In this document: one piece after another, positions 16,878-25,692 of the stretch
Position numbering within the stretch: the stretch's first letter is position 1
How the letters are laid out: each line of letters starts with the position of its first letter
DNA from: Martelella mediterranea
GTDB taxonomy: Bacteria; Pseudomonadota; Alphaproteobacteria; Rhizobiales; Rhizobiaceae
Length of the DNA: 64,000 nt
Reading direction: 5' to 3'
Assembly: GCF_021021415.1 (NCBI RefSeq)
Contig: NZ_JAINWJ010000022.1
Coordinates: forward strand, 35,382-99,381
Translations under genes and position numbers: made by a program
The notes under the pieces: model-generated
What the model was told of the DNA's origin: nothing
The model's input: the letters and a program-made list of their open reading frames with translations, nothing else
The model's database searches: none

Positions 16878-17603
16878 TCAGTGATGGCGCGCGCCGAGAT
16901 AGATCGCCTTGACGTCTTCGTCATGTGCCAATTCGTCGGCCGGACCTTCCTTGACCACGCCGCCGCCTTCCAGCACATAGCCGTAATCGGCGATATTGAG
17001 CGCCGCGCGGGCGTTCTGCTCGACGATCAGAATGGACACGCCGCTATCACGCAGGGCCTTCACCTTTTGCAGCACTTCCGCGACGATCAGCGGCGCGAGG
17101 CCCAGGCTTGGCTCATCCAGCATCAGCAGTTTCGGCCGCGCCATCAGGGTGCGGGCGATGGCCAGCATCTGCCGCTCGCCGCCCGAAAGCGTTCCGGCGC
17201 GTTGCGCACGCCGTTCATAAAGCCGCGGAAACTGCTCATAGGCCGCTTTCAGATCGGCATCGCGACTTCCGTCATGGACATTGCGCCGGGAGAAGCCGCC
17301 AAGCACGAGATTGTCGGCAACGCTCATCGTGCCGAAAAGCTCGCGCTGCTCGGCGACAAGCCCAAGGCCCGCCATCAGCCGGTCCTCGATGGCCAGCGTG
17401 GCAATCTCCCGGCCGCCAAGCGTGATTGCGCCGCGCGCGGGCAGCAATCCCATGATGGCGTTGAGAAGGGTGGTCTTGCCCGCGCCGTTCGGCCCGATGA
17501 CGGTGACGATCGAGCCGTGCCTGACCTTGAGGTTGAGCCCGTCCAGCACCTGAGCCTTGCCGTAACCGGCCGAAAGACCGCTGACAGTCAGCAGATCGCT
17601 CAT
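16878..17603 (-). CDS. LivF-type ABC transporter ATP-binding protein
   Basis: A 241-residue ABC ATPase: Walker A GPNGAGKTT, signature LSGGERQMLAIARTL, Walker B LLMLDEPSLGL, then the H-loop region in LIVEQNA. It is the last gene of the minus-strand transporter operon 21676-16878 and overlaps the fused permease-ATPase gene by four bases. Within the hpa cluster, and with a putative HpaR site in the operon promoter, the likely cargo is 4-hydroxyphenylacetate or a related aromatic acid; this is inference. Confidence 0.92.
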   Translation of the reverse strand: MSDLLTVSGLSAGYGKAQVLDGLNLKVRHGSIVTVIGPNGAGKTTLLNAIMGLLPARGAITLGGREIATLAIEDRLMAGLGLVAEQRELFGTMSVADNLVLGGFSRRNVHDGSRDADLKAAYEQFPRLYERRAQRAGTLSGGERQMLAIARTLMARPKLLMLDEPSLGLAPLIVAEVLQKVKALRDSGVSILIVEQNARAALNIADYGYVLEGGGVVKEGPADELAHDEDVKAIYLGARHH

Positions 17604-19357
17604 TCTTCCACTCCCAGATAGGCCTGCTGGACCTTTTCATTCTGCTGGATTTCCGCGGGCAGGCCCTCGGCGATCTTCTCGCCGAAATTGACCACGACGA
17701 GCCGATCCACGAGATTCATGACAAAATCCATGTCGTGCTCGACGATCAGGATCGTCATGCCTTCGTCCCGCAGGTTCGAAAGCAAGCCATGCAATTGCTG
17801 CTTTTCCTTGTAGCGCAGCCCGGCGGCGGGTTCGTCGAGCAACAGGATCGCGGGATCGGCGGCAAGCGCGCGTGCGATTTCGACGATGCGCTGCTGGCCG
17901 AGCGCCAGATTGCCGGCCGGAACATGCAGATGCCCGGCAAGGCCAACCCGCTCGATCTGCCGTTTCGCATTGGCGAGCAAAGCCGCTTCCTCGCGCCGGT
18001 CGAGGCGAAACAGCGCCTTCAGCGCGCCGTCGCGGCCACGCCGGTGGGCGCCGACGGCGACACTCTCCAGAACGGACATGTCGTTGCGCAACTGGACATG
18101 TTGGAATGTGCGGACAACGCCCAGTTCGCAGAAGGCCGATTGCGGCGCGTTTTCGACCCGTTTGCCGCAGACCGTGAGCGTGCCCTCATTGGGCTTGAGA
18201 ACGCCGGTCAGCAGGTTGAACAGGGTGGATTTGCCCGCGCCATTGGGGCCGATGACGCCGAGAATCTGACCGGCATCCAGCTCGAACGTCATGGCGTTGA
18301 CGGCCGTCAGCCCGCCGAAACGCTTGGTCAGGCCGTCGGCAACCATCACCGGGCGCCCGGGTTCGGGTTTCTCACGCACGTCAAGCGCCAGCGCGTCGTC
18401 GGGAACGGCCCGCGGCGCCGCGCGCGGCAGGAAACGGGCGATGAACGGGCTTATGCCGCCGCTGGCAAATTGCAGGATCAGGATCATCATCACGCCGAAG
18501 ACGATGTTTTCGGCCGCGCCCGCGCTGCCGAGAAGGCCGGGGATGACATCCTGCACCGTGTCGCGGATCAGGATCAGGATCGAGGCCCCGAGAATGGCGC
18601 CCCACAGGCTCGCCGCCCCGCCGATGACCGCCATGAACAGATATTCGATGCCCGCGCCAAGCCCGAAAGGCGTCGGGTTCACGAATTGCAGCAGATGGGC
18701 GTAAAGCCAGCCCGATATCGCGGCCAGCACCGCGGCATGAACGAAAATCAGCGTCTTCAGCCGGGCCGTATCGACGCCGAAGGCCTCCAGCATCACCGTC
18801 TTGCCGCGCAGCGAGCGGATGGCGCGGCCATTACGGCTGTCGAGCAGATTTTTCACCGATATGAAGGCGATGCCGACAAAGACCCAGATCAGCCAGGTAA
18901 ACGACCGGCCTTCGAGCGGCGCGCCGAAAACACTGATATGCGGCAGGCCGGACATGCCGTCATGGCCGCCGAGCGCGGTGATGTTGCCGACGAGGAAAAA
19001 CAGGCTCAAACCCCAAGCCATGGTCGAAAGCGGCAGGTAATGGCCTGAAAGACCAAGCGTCAGCATGCCGATCAGCCAGGCGCCCAGCGCGGTGACCGCC
19101 ATGGCCGCAAAGATCGTAAGCCATGGCGACAGACCGAACCGCGTCGTCAGCCAGGCGGTGGTGTAGGCGCCCATGCCGACAAAGGCGGCCTGCCCGAAGG
19201 ATGTCAGCCCGCCAATGCCCGTCAACAGCACAAGCCCCAGTACGACGATGCTGGCGAGGCCGATGAAATTGGCGAGCGTGAGCTGGTACGGTGAAAAGAG
19301 GAAGGAAATGGCGAAGGCCGCAAGGACGATCGCGGGACTGGCGATGCGGCGGATCAT
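17600..19357 (-). CDS. LivM-LivG fusion: ABC permease with C-terminal ATPase domain
   Basis: A 585-residue single chain combining two usually separate subunits. Residues 1 to about 310 form a LivM-type permease, with TGIGGLTSFGQAAFVGMGAY and the coupling loop ... RAIRSLRGKTVMLEAFGVD. After a linker of about 25 residues, an ATPase domain runs from about residue 340, with Walker A GPNGAGKST, the LivG-type signature LALGQQRIVEIARAL and Walker B ILLLDEPAAGL. Reading is continuous with no frameshift. The same fusion order recurs in the transporter at 56237-58054. It overlaps both neighbouring genes by four bases and works with the LivH-type permease at 19354 and the LivF-type ATPase at 16878. Confidence 0.92.
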   Translation of the reverse strand: MIRRIASPAIVLAAFAISFLFSPYQLTLANFIGLASIVVLGLVLLTGIGGLTSFGQAAFVGMGAYTTAWLTTRFGLSPWLTIFAAMAVTALGAWLIGMLTLGLSGHYLPLSTMAWGLSLFFLVGNITALGGHDGMSGLPHISVFGAPLEGRSFTWLIWVFVGIAFISVKNLLDSRNGRAIRSLRGKTVMLEAFGVDTARLKTLIFVHAAVLAAISGWLYAHLLQFVNPTPFGLGAGIEYLFMAVIGGAASLWGAILGASILILIRDTVQDVIPGLLGSAGAAENIVFGVMMILILQFASGGISPFIARFLPRAAPRAVPDDALALDVREKPEPGRPVMVADGLTKRFGGLTAVNAMTFELDAGQILGVIGPNGAGKSTLFNLLTGVLKPNEGTLTVCGKRVENAPQSAFCELGVVRTFQHVQLRNDMSVLESVAVGAHRRGRDGALKALFRLDRREEAALLANAKRQIERVGLAGHLHVPAGNLALGQQRIVEIARALAADPAILLLDEPAAGLRYKEKQQLHGLLSNLRDEGMTILIVEHDMDFVMNLVDRLVVVNFGEKIAEGLPAEIQQNEKVQQAYLGVEE

Positions 19358-20439
19358 TCCTCGTCCTCCTCGGCGTGAGACTTGTCAAGATTGCGCCACA
19401 GCAAGACCGGTATGATGAGAGCAAAGACGATGACGTCCTTGAAGGCGCTGGCCCAGAACGACGAATAGGATTCCACCAGTCCGATCATCAGCGCGCCGGC
19501 AGCAGCCAGCGGATAGGAGACCAGCCCGCCGACAATGGCCGCGATGAAACCCTTGAGGCCGATCAGAAAGCCGGTGTCGAAATAGATCGTCGTCATCGGG
19601 GCGATCAGAAGGCCCGAGAATGCGCCGATCAGGGCGGCAATCAGAAAGGCGAGGCTGCCGGCCGCCTCCGTGCGGATGCCGACCAGGCGGGCGCCATTGC
19701 GGTTGATCGCCGTGGCGCGCAACGCCTTGCCCATCAAGGTCCGGCCGAAGAACAGCGCCAGAATGATGATCAGGACAAGCGCGCTCGCGATGATGAACAG
19801 CGCCTGCTGGCGCAAGACAACGCCGCCCACGCGCAGGACGCCGGGGAAGATCGCTTCCGTACGCACGCCTTCCGCGCCGAAGGCAAGCAGGCCGAAACCC
19901 ATCAAGACGAGGTGAATGGCCATGGCCACGATCAGCAACACCAGCACCGGCGCATGGGCGATCGGTCGGAATGCAACCCGGTACATGATCGGCCCAAGCG
20001 GCACGATGATCGCCAGCGTCAGCGCCATGCGATACCATGGGCCGAGGTCATAGGAGGCGGTTGCCACGGCGAGCAATGTGACAGCGGCCGCGACCCCGGC
20101 ATAGACACCCGCAGCCCTGAGCGCGCGTCTTTCGCGACGGCGGACGAAGGTGGCGATTTCCATTGCGGCCGCGATGCCGCCACCAAGGCACAGCAACCAG
20201 ACGGTCGCCGGAAGCTTCCCGGTCTCAAGCGCCGCCAGGCTCAAGGCCGTGAGCGAAACGATCTCTCCCTGGGGTATCAACATTATGCGGGTAACTGAGA
20301 ACACGGTAACCAGGGTGAGGGCCAGCAATGCGTAGATCGCGCCGTTGGTTAATGCGTCCTGAGCCAGCAAAGCAGCGATCATGCCGTTCATCTGGAAGCT
20401 CATCCGGTTTTCAATAGAGGTGACGCGGACAGGCGACAT
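19354..20439 (-). CDS. LivH-type ABC transporter permease
   Basis: A permease of up to 361 residues with eight or more membrane segments. The N-terminus DALTNGAIYALLALTLVTVFSVTRIM contains the LivH opening, and PQGEIVSLTA stands where LivH has NXAHGE. The C-terminal half has GGLVSYPLAAAGALMIG. The start is uncertain: the first ATG (20437-20439) has AGGA upstream, while ATGs at 20403 and 20391 would give the shorter N-terminus more usual for the family. It follows the substrate-binding-protein gene on the minus strand. Confidence 0.88.
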   Translation of the reverse strand: MSPVRVTSIENRMSFQMNGMIAALLAQDALTNGAIYALLALTLVTVFSVTRIMLIPQGEIVSLTALSLAALETGKLPATVWLLCLGGGIAAAMEIATFVRRRERRALRAAGVYAGVAAAVTLLAVATASYDLGPWYRMALTLAIIVPLGPIMYRVAFRPIAHAPVLVLLIVAMAIHLVLMGFGLLAFGAEGVRTEAIFPGVLRVGGVVLRQQALFIIASALVLIIILALFFGRTLMGKALRATAINRNGARLVGIRTEAAGSLAFLIAALIGAFSGLLIAPMTTIYFDTGFLIGLKGFIAAIVGGLVSYPLAAAGALMIGLVESYSSFWASAFKDVIVFALIIPVLLWRNLDKSHAEEDEE

Positions 20440-20506
20440 GCCGCCGCCGGTCCTGTCATGAAGAAAAGGATGCGCATGCCTTGGAGCGCATCCTCCGGCT
20501 CATAAT

Positions 20507-21676
20507 TCAGTCCTGCGGGACGTAGATCCACTTGCCGTCTTCGATCCGGACGAGCGCCTCGGCGCGCATGTCGGTTCCGTTATGATTGGTCGGCGACATG
20601 TTGAAGACGCCCTGACTTCCGACAAGCTCTTCGGTCTTTTCGATATTGTCGCGCAACGCGGTGCGGAACTCGACAGTACCGGGTTCGGCCGTTTCCAGCG
20701 CCTTGGGGGCGGCGGCGGCAAAGATCAGATAGGCATCCCACGCGGTGGCGCCGAAGAGCGAACGCGAGCCTTCGCCATATTCGCCCTCATAGGTCTGGAC
20801 GTATTTCAGCGCTTCCTGCTTGACCGGGTTATCATCGGGAAGCTGTTCGGCCACGAGCGCGGGCGACACGGCGAGCATGACGCCATCAAGCCCCGATTTA
20901 CCGACGCGCAGGACATCCGGGCTCGCCATGCCCTGATTGATGTAGATCGGTCCGTCATAGCCGAGATTGCGCAGTTCCAGCACCGGCGTCACGCCGGGGG
21001 TGCCGGAGGAGCCGATGACGACGGCATCGGGATTGACGGAGATCACGCTCAATGCCTGCGCGGTGACGGTGGTATCCTTGGCGTTGAAACGTTCATCGCC
21101 GACGACCTCGATATCATAGTCCGCCGCAGCCTTTTTGAAGGCGCCGATGAAGCTGTCGCCGAAGGCATCATTGAAGCCGATAAAGGCGACCGTCTTGTCG
21201 CCGTCCTTGTTCATCTGGCCGAAGACATAGGCGGCCATGGTGGGCTCTTCCGGCGCAAGCTTGAAGACCCAGGTCTTGTTGCCCTCGACCGGAGAGGCGA
21301 TCACGGCGGAGCCGGCGAGCGAGATCATCGGCGTCTTGCCGGGGCCGACGGCCTCCACCACTGCAAGCGACGATGGCGTGATCGATGGCCCGAAGATGAT
21401 GTCGACATTGTTTTCGTCCATCAGCTTCTTGGCGGCGCGCACGGCGGCGGAAGGGTCGCTGGCGTCGTCGATAATGGTGTAGCTGACCGGCTCGTCGCCA
21501 ATTTTCGTCGGCAGCAGTTCAATGGCCTGCTTTTCGGGGATGCCAAGCGAGGCCGCCGGGCCGGTGAGCGAAAGGATTGCTCCAACCTTGATTTCTGCGA
21601 ATGCGTTTCCTGCCATCAAGGCGATGGAAACGGATGCCGCAAAAGCGGCAAATCGTGCGGTCTTCCTGATACGCAT
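20507..21676 (-). CDS. Liv-type ABC transporter substrate-binding protein
   Basis: A 389-residue periplasmic binding protein with a Sec signal peptide (MRIRKTARF, hydrophobic core, cleavage after AFA) followed by EIKVGAILSLTGPAASLG, the typical first strand of the Leu/Ile/Val-binding family. GPSITPSSLA and VGSSGTPG-like loops line the ligand cleft. The ATG at 21674-21676 follows GGGAGGAGAAGAA; the frame continues upstream through the promoter and is not used. It is the first gene of the minus-strand transporter operon and its promoter holds a putative HpaR operator (21730-21742). The likely ligand is 4-hydroxyphenylacetate or a related aromatic acid. Confidence 0.92.
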   Translation of the reverse strand: MRIRKTARFAAFAASVSIALMAGNAFAEIKVGAILSLTGPAASLGIPEKQAIELLPTKIGDEPVSYTIIDDASDPSAAVRAAKKLMDENNVDIIFGPSITPSSLAVVEAVGPGKTPMISLAGSAVIASPVEGNKTWVFKLAPEEPTMAAYVFGQMNKDGDKTVAFIGFNDAFGDSFIGAFKKAAADYDIEVVGDERFNAKDTTVTAQALSVISVNPDAVVIGSSGTPGVTPVLELRNLGYDGPIYINQGMASPDVLRVGKSGLDGVMLAVSPALVAEQLPDDNPVKQEALKYVQTYEGEYGEGSRSLFGATAWDAYLIFAAAAPKALETAEPGTVEFRTALRDNIEKTEELVGSQGVFNMSPTNHNGTDMRAEALVRIEDGKWIYVPQD

Positions 21677-21695
21677 TTCTTCTCCTCCCAGAGTG

Positions 21696-21742
21696 ATTAT
21701 CTCACCATTGCTCCTCGACAATAATGAGATAATTAACATGTG
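21696..21742. promoter_or_regulatory. promoter region of the hpa ABC transporter with HpaR-like site and inverted repeat
   Basis: TAATTAACATGTG at 21730-21742 is the exact reverse complement of the 13-base site before hpaD. Overlapping it, ATTATCTCA (21696-21704) and TGAGATAAT (21725-21733) form a perfect nine-base inverted repeat with 20 bases between arms. Both lie between the transporter start (21676) and the ferredoxin reductase gene end (21832). The shared 13-mer is the best candidate for HpaR; the other repeat could be a second operator or a hairpin. Confidence 0.55.
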
Positions 21743-21831
21743 TATTGAGTAGGTGCAACCTGCTTTTCGATGATCTGCAACCGCCTGAAAGGCATGGAAG
21801 GACACGAACGGCGATCCCTGCAGCGCGTCCG

Positions 21832-23055
21832 TCAGGCGGCAAAAGCTTTCAGGCTGAATTCGGCATCGGCAACCTGGCTGGGCGATGGACGTCTGACGCC
21901 TTTGAGGATCCGGCGCATCGCCATATGGTCTGCGGCCTGGTTGATGCTTTCGGCCGCCACCAGATCATCGCCGCGAAAGCAGAAGACCGAGAACCGCCCC
22001 GACGCCATATCTCCGCGCAGCACCGTTCTGTCATGCCCCTGTGACAGCCCGGCGATCTGAAGCTTGAGCGGCCCCTGATCGCTCCAGAACCAGGGAACGG
22101 CGTCATAGGAGGTTGGCGAGCCCGTCAGGCTGCGGGCAAGGCAGCGCGCCTGATCGGTGGCGTTCTGCACGCTCTCCAGCCGGATGGGCATTTCGGCCTG
22201 CGGATGCGGAAACAACGCGCAATCGCCGATTGCTGAAATGTTTTTGGCCGATGTTCGAAGCTGATGATCGACGATAATCCCGTTGCCGACTGCCAGCCCC
22301 GCTTGCCGTGCAAGGCCGGTCTCCGCATCCGCGCCAATGCCGACAAGGACGATATCGGCCGGAATGTCATCGCCGGATGCCGTGCGAGCAGCGCCAATCC
22401 GGCCACCCTCCGCGGGAAGGAAAGCCGCGACCGTTTCCTGAAACCGGAACGTCACGCCTGCGGCCCTGTGCCGCTCATGCAGGTACTCTGCCATCGGCCG
22501 CGACAGCGCGCGCTTCAAGATGGCGTCGGATGCTTCGATGACCGTCGTTTCAATGCCGCGTGTCGCCGCGACAGCGGCGAATTCGAGGCCGATGAAGCCC
22601 GCGCCGATGATCACCGCACGACGCGCGCCGGCCAACGCGTCACGCAGTGCTTGCGCGTCGGCCCTGGTCCGCAGCTGATGAATGCCGGGCAGATCGCTTC
22701 CCGGCACGTTCAGGCGGCGCGCGACGCTGCCGGTGGCAAGTACCAGATGGCCAAATGGAAGAACCCAGCCGTCGGCGAGCGTTATGGACTGGCCTGCCGG
22801 ATCGATTGCCGAAACCGCCGTGCCCGAGAGCCGCTCAATGCCGTTCTGCTCGAAGAAAACACCGGCCCGCAGCGGTTGGGCGTCGGCTGCCGCGCCGGTC
22901 AGATAGGCTTTCGACAGCGGCGGTTTGTGGTAGGGATTTTCCGTTTCGTTATCGATGAGCTTGAGGGGGCCGGCGAACCCGGCCTCCCTGAGTGATGCCG
23001 CGGCCTGGACGCCGGCATGACCGGCGCCAATGATCACGATTCCGTTCTCGTTCAC
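21832..23055 (-). CDS. FAD-dependent ferredoxin reductase of a P450 system
   Basis: A 407-residue reductase of the putidaredoxin/rhodocoxin reductase type, passing electrons from NAD(P)H to the neighbouring [2Fe-2S] ferredoxin. It shows the FAD loop IVIIGAGHAGVQAAASLREAG cut by family spacing, the NAD loop AVIIGAGFIGLEFAA, and the FAD-binding SAIGDCALF segment near residue 285. HKPPLSKAYL is characteristic of the family. The start is a GTG (23053-23055) just after the ferredoxin stop codon. It is third in the operon P450-ferredoxin-reductase. Confidence 0.93.
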   Translation of the reverse strand: MNENGIVIIGAGHAGVQAAASLREAGFAGPLKLIDNETENPYHKPPLSKAYLTGAAADAQPLRAGVFFEQNGIERLSGTAVSAIDPAGQSITLADGWVLPFGHLVLATGSVARRLNVPGSDLPGIHQLRTRADAQALRDALAGARRAVIIGAGFIGLEFAAVAATRGIETTVIEASDAILKRALSRPMAEYLHERHRAAGVTFRFQETVAAFLPAEGGRIGAARTASGDDIPADIVLVGIGADAETGLARQAGLAVGNGIIVDHQLRTSAKNISAIGDCALFPHPQAEMPIRLESVQNATDQARCLARSLTGSPTSYDAVPWFWSDQGPLKLQIAGLSQGHDRTVLRGDMASGRFSVFCFRGDDLVAAESINQAADHMAMRRILKGVRRPSPSQVADAEFSLKAFAA

Positions 23056-23058
23056 GGC

Positions 23059-23379
23059 TCAGACCTGCGTATCCGGGATCTGAACGACGATACGCTCGCA
23101 ATTCCCATGCGGATGCAACTGACAGCTCAGCCGGCTGTTGGGCGCCCGGGGGCTGGCCGCGCATTCCAGCATTTCGTCCTCCATCTCTTCCATGGCGGGC
23201 ATTTCGTCCAGGCCCTCCTCGACATAGACGTGACAGGTGGCGCATTGCAGCGAACCGCCGCATTCCGCGACGATGCCATCTATCCCGTTGCCGATCGCGG
23301 CCTGCATCACGGAGGCGTCGTCTTCCACATCGACAGTCTTCTCGCTGCCGTCGGGCTGGCGAAATACAATTTTCGTCAT
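23059..23379 (-). CDS. [2Fe-2S] ferredoxin (adrenodoxin/putidaredoxin type)
   Basis: A 106-residue ferredoxin. The cluster ligands follow the vertebrate/bacterial P450-ferredoxin pattern: Cys in ECGGSLQCATCHVYV, spaced C-x5-C-x2-C, and a fourth Cys in LSCQLHP near the C-terminus. It carries electrons between the reductase at 21832 and the P450 at 23390. Two adjacent ATGs occur (23382 and 23379); the second has the better spacing from AAGGA. It begins ten bases after the P450 stop codon. Confidence 0.93.
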   Translation of the reverse strand: MTKIVFRQPDGSEKTVDVEDDASVMQAAIGNGIDGIVAECGGSLQCATCHVYVEEGLDEMPAMEEMEDEMLECAASPRAPNSRLSCQLHPHGNCERIVVQIPDTQV

Positions 23380-23389
23380 CATTCGTTCC

Positions 23390-24571
23390 TTATGCATTCC
23401 ACTTGACGGGGACCGAGGTCGGGCCACGGAAGACCCATCCCGCCCATGTGACCGGCTTTTCCGCGAATGCGAGATCCGGAATCCGATGGAACAGCGTCGG
23501 CAATGCGATCTCGCCAACCTGCGCGCGCGCCACCCAGGCGCCGGCGCAGAAATGCGGGCCGCCGCCAAAGGCGATATGCGGCTTCTTCGCGCGGTTGATG
23601 TCGAAGCGGTCGGGATTGTCGAAAACGCTCTCGTCCCTGTTGCCCGATCCCAGCACGACGCCGAGCTTCGCGCCCTCGGGCAGCATCACGCCGCCGAGTT
23701 CCACGGCGCGGGTCGTCTGGCGCGGATACATGCCGATCGGCGCCACCCAGCGAACAGTCTCTTCGAATACCGGGCGCCAGAGCTTGTTGTCCGCCACCAC
23801 CTGTTGCTTCTGGTCCGGGTTGGCCAGCAGTCCGACCACGGCCGTCAGGATAGCGTCGCGCGGCTCGTTGAGCCCGCCGCCGATGATGACTTTGACATTG
23901 GCCCCGATTTCTTCGCGCGTCAGCGGATCCTCGGCATGAAGCATGGACGAGATCAGCGACGGATTAGGGTTTTTCCTGTGGTAGGGGATCATCTCGTCGA
24001 TAGCGGCATCGACGCCGGCCGCGGCTGCGTCGGACCGCGCCCAGATTGCGGGGTCGTCTGCGTAATTGCCCGTTCCGTCCATCATTGCCTGCGACCAGGT
24101 CTGGAGATCCTGATGGGTCGCAGTGTCCAGGCCGAGCATGGCGCGCAGCGAAAGCGCCGCGCAGGGCCCGGCAAAGCTGCCAAACAGATCGGTCTCGCCA
24201 TCTGCGATGAAGTCATCGATCAGCTGATCGACAATGGACTGAAAAACCGGAACCCAATGCTGGCGGATAACGCCCGGCCGCAGCGATGGCTCTATGGCCG
24301 TACGTTCACGCTTGTGGGCGGCGCCGTCCTTGCGCAACAGGTTATGGCCCATCACCCGTTTCATCAGCGATCCGCTTTCATCGGCACTGAAGGTTTCCGG
24401 ATCGCGCTCAAGCGTCACGATGTCGTTGTAGCGGGTGACAAGATAGCGGTTGGCGGCGGGCACGAAGGCGACCGGCTCGTGCGCGCGCAGTTTCTTATAG
24501 GTCGGATAGGGATCCAAGGCCAGGTCGGCAAGCTTCACCGATTGGCCAATCGATGCGGATTGAACGGACAT
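23390..24571 (-). CDS. cytochrome P450
   Basis: A 393-residue soluble bacterial P450. The heme-binding loop FGGGPHFCAGAWVAR places the axial Cys at residue 342, and the K-helix ExxR is E271-TV-R274. The I-helix has GGGLNEPRD where most P450s have A/G-G-x-D/E-T, so the proton-delivery Thr is replaced by Pro next to Glu236. I know this variant from a group of alphaproteobacterial P450s. The ATG at 24571 follows GAGGAGCAA. It leads a three-gene operon with its own redox partners and is divergent from a LysR gene. Its position inside the hpa island suggests that it oxidises or demethylates an aromatic precursor; this is inference. Confidence 0.93.
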   Translation of the reverse strand: MSVQSASIGQSVKLADLALDPYPTYKKLRAHEPVAFVPAANRYLVTRYNDIVTLERDPETFSADESGSLMKRVMGHNLLRKDGAAHKRERTAIEPSLRPGVIRQHWVPVFQSIVDQLIDDFIADGETDLFGSFAGPCAALSLRAMLGLDTATHQDLQTWSQAMMDGTGNYADDPAIWARSDAAAAGVDAAIDEMIPYHRKNPNPSLISSMLHAEDPLTREEIGANVKVIIGGGLNEPRDAILTAVVGLLANPDQKQQVVADNKLWRPVFEETVRWVAPIGMYPRQTTRAVELGGVMLPEGAKLGVVLGSGNRDESVFDNPDRFDINRAKKPHIAFGGGPHFCAGAWVARAQVGEIALPTLFHRIPDLAFAEKPVTWAGWVFRGPTSVPVKWNA

Positions 24572-24669
24572 TTGCTCCTCCATTTCAGCGGTATCCGGTC
24601 CTCCAACCGGGTTGACCGGAGCTTCGGAAGAAAGACTTAATTTGTAAAACATTTATTTCCGGGATATTT

Positions 24670-24684
24670 ATCGGGTTTCCCGAT
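24670..24684. promoter_or_regulatory. LysR-type T-N11-A dyad between P450 operon and LysR gene
   Basis: ATCGGG-TTT-CCCGAT is a perfect inverted repeat whose core TCGGGTTTCCCGA is a T-N11-A LysR box. It lies 23 bases before the start of the divergent LysR gene at 24707 and about 100 bases before the P450 start. Position and symmetry fit autoregulation plus control of the P450 operon. Confidence 0.55.
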
Positions 24685-24706
24685 TAATGGTTTCAGAGGG
24701 ACCACA

Positions 24707-25666
24707 ATGGCGTTTCCGGCCTTCACCTTGCGGCAAGTCCGCTATTTTCTCGCGATCTCGGAATCGCGTACGGTCAGCGAGGCGGCCGACCGGCTCCACA
24801 TTTCGCAAGGCGCGTTGACGGAGGCGCTCGACGAACTGGAGCGGCATATGCAGCTCAGATTGTTCGTCCGCAGGCGGGCCCATGGCGTTTCGCTGACGCC
24901 GGCGGGCAAGGAATTGCTGTCACACGCCCGCGCGCTGATGAATGCGGCCGATGAGTTCCAGTCCGCCGCTGCGACCCGGGGAACGCTCCTGGCGGGTAGG
25001 GTTTCGATCGGCTGTTATGCCACGCTTGCGCCCTTCATCATGCCGGCATTGATTGCCGCGTTCGAGCGGCACTATCCCGCGCTGGAGCTCGATCTGTTCT
25101 TCGGCTCGGGCGAGGAAATCGCCGAGAGGCTTGCCGACGGCCATTGCGACCTGGCGCTGGTCTATGATTTCAACCTGCCGAAACATACGGCAAGCGATCC
25201 GCTCTATTCGGTCGAGGCCCGCATCGTCATGCCTGCCAGCCATCCCTTGGCTGCGCAATCCGAAATCGACCTTGCCGATCTTGCCGACGAACCGCTGATC
25301 CAGTTCGGCATTGAACCGGCGCTGACCAATACGCGCCGCATATTCGAGGATGTCGGTGTGACGCCGCTGCAAGGCCGCAGCGCGTCGAGCATCGAACTGG
25401 TGCGCTCACTGGTCGGCCATGGCTTCGGTTATTCGATCCTGCTGCATCATCCGGCGACCGAGGAAAGCTATGAGGGCCGAAAGGTCGTGGTGCGGCGCAT
25501 AGCGCGGTTCGACCGTCGTTTCACCGTGGTCCTGGCGCGTTCAACCTATCTCAGGCCATCGCGCCGCGGCGATCAACTGCGCAATTTCTGCCTGTCCTGT
25601 TTCGAGAACGGCCCGCAGACGGCGATGCCGGAGCAGGCCGTTGAATACGGACGGAAAGCAACGTAA
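24707..25666 (+). CDS. LysR-family transcriptional regulator
   Basis: A 319-residue LysR regulator. The DNA-binding domain occupies residues 5-65 with LRQVRYFLAISESRTVSEAADRL split over the first two helices, ISQGALTEALDELE as recognition helix and LFVRRRAHGVSLT as the wing. The effector domain follows. It is divergent from the P450 operon, with a symmetric T-N11-A box between them, so the P450 genes are its probable target. It ends just before hpaI, which is convergent with it. Confidence 0.92.
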   Translation: MAFPAFTLRQVRYFLAISESRTVSEAADRLHISQGALTEALDELERHMQLRLFVRRRAHGVSLTPAGKELLSHARALMNAADEFQSAAATRGTLLAGRVSIGCYATLAPFIMPALIAAFERHYPALELDLFFGSGEEIAERLADGHCDLALVYDFNLPKHTASDPLYSVEARIVMPASHPLAAQSEIDLADLADEPLIQFGIEPALTNTRRIFEDVGVTPLQGRSASSIELVRSLVGHGFGYSILLHHPATEESYEGRKVVVRRIARFDRRFTVVLARSTYLRPSRRGDQLRNFCLSCFENGPQTAMPEQAVEYGRKAT

Positions 25667-25692
25667 CGCCTGCCCCGTCCGTTAGGAGGCCG

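Noticed and set aside
17735..19048. 437-codon plus-strand open frame
   Set aside because: Antisense to the LivM-LivG fusion gene, with shadow-like composition.
23237..24640. 467-codon plus-strand open frame
   Set aside because: Antisense to the P450 gene and the ferredoxin 5' end, with shadow-like composition.
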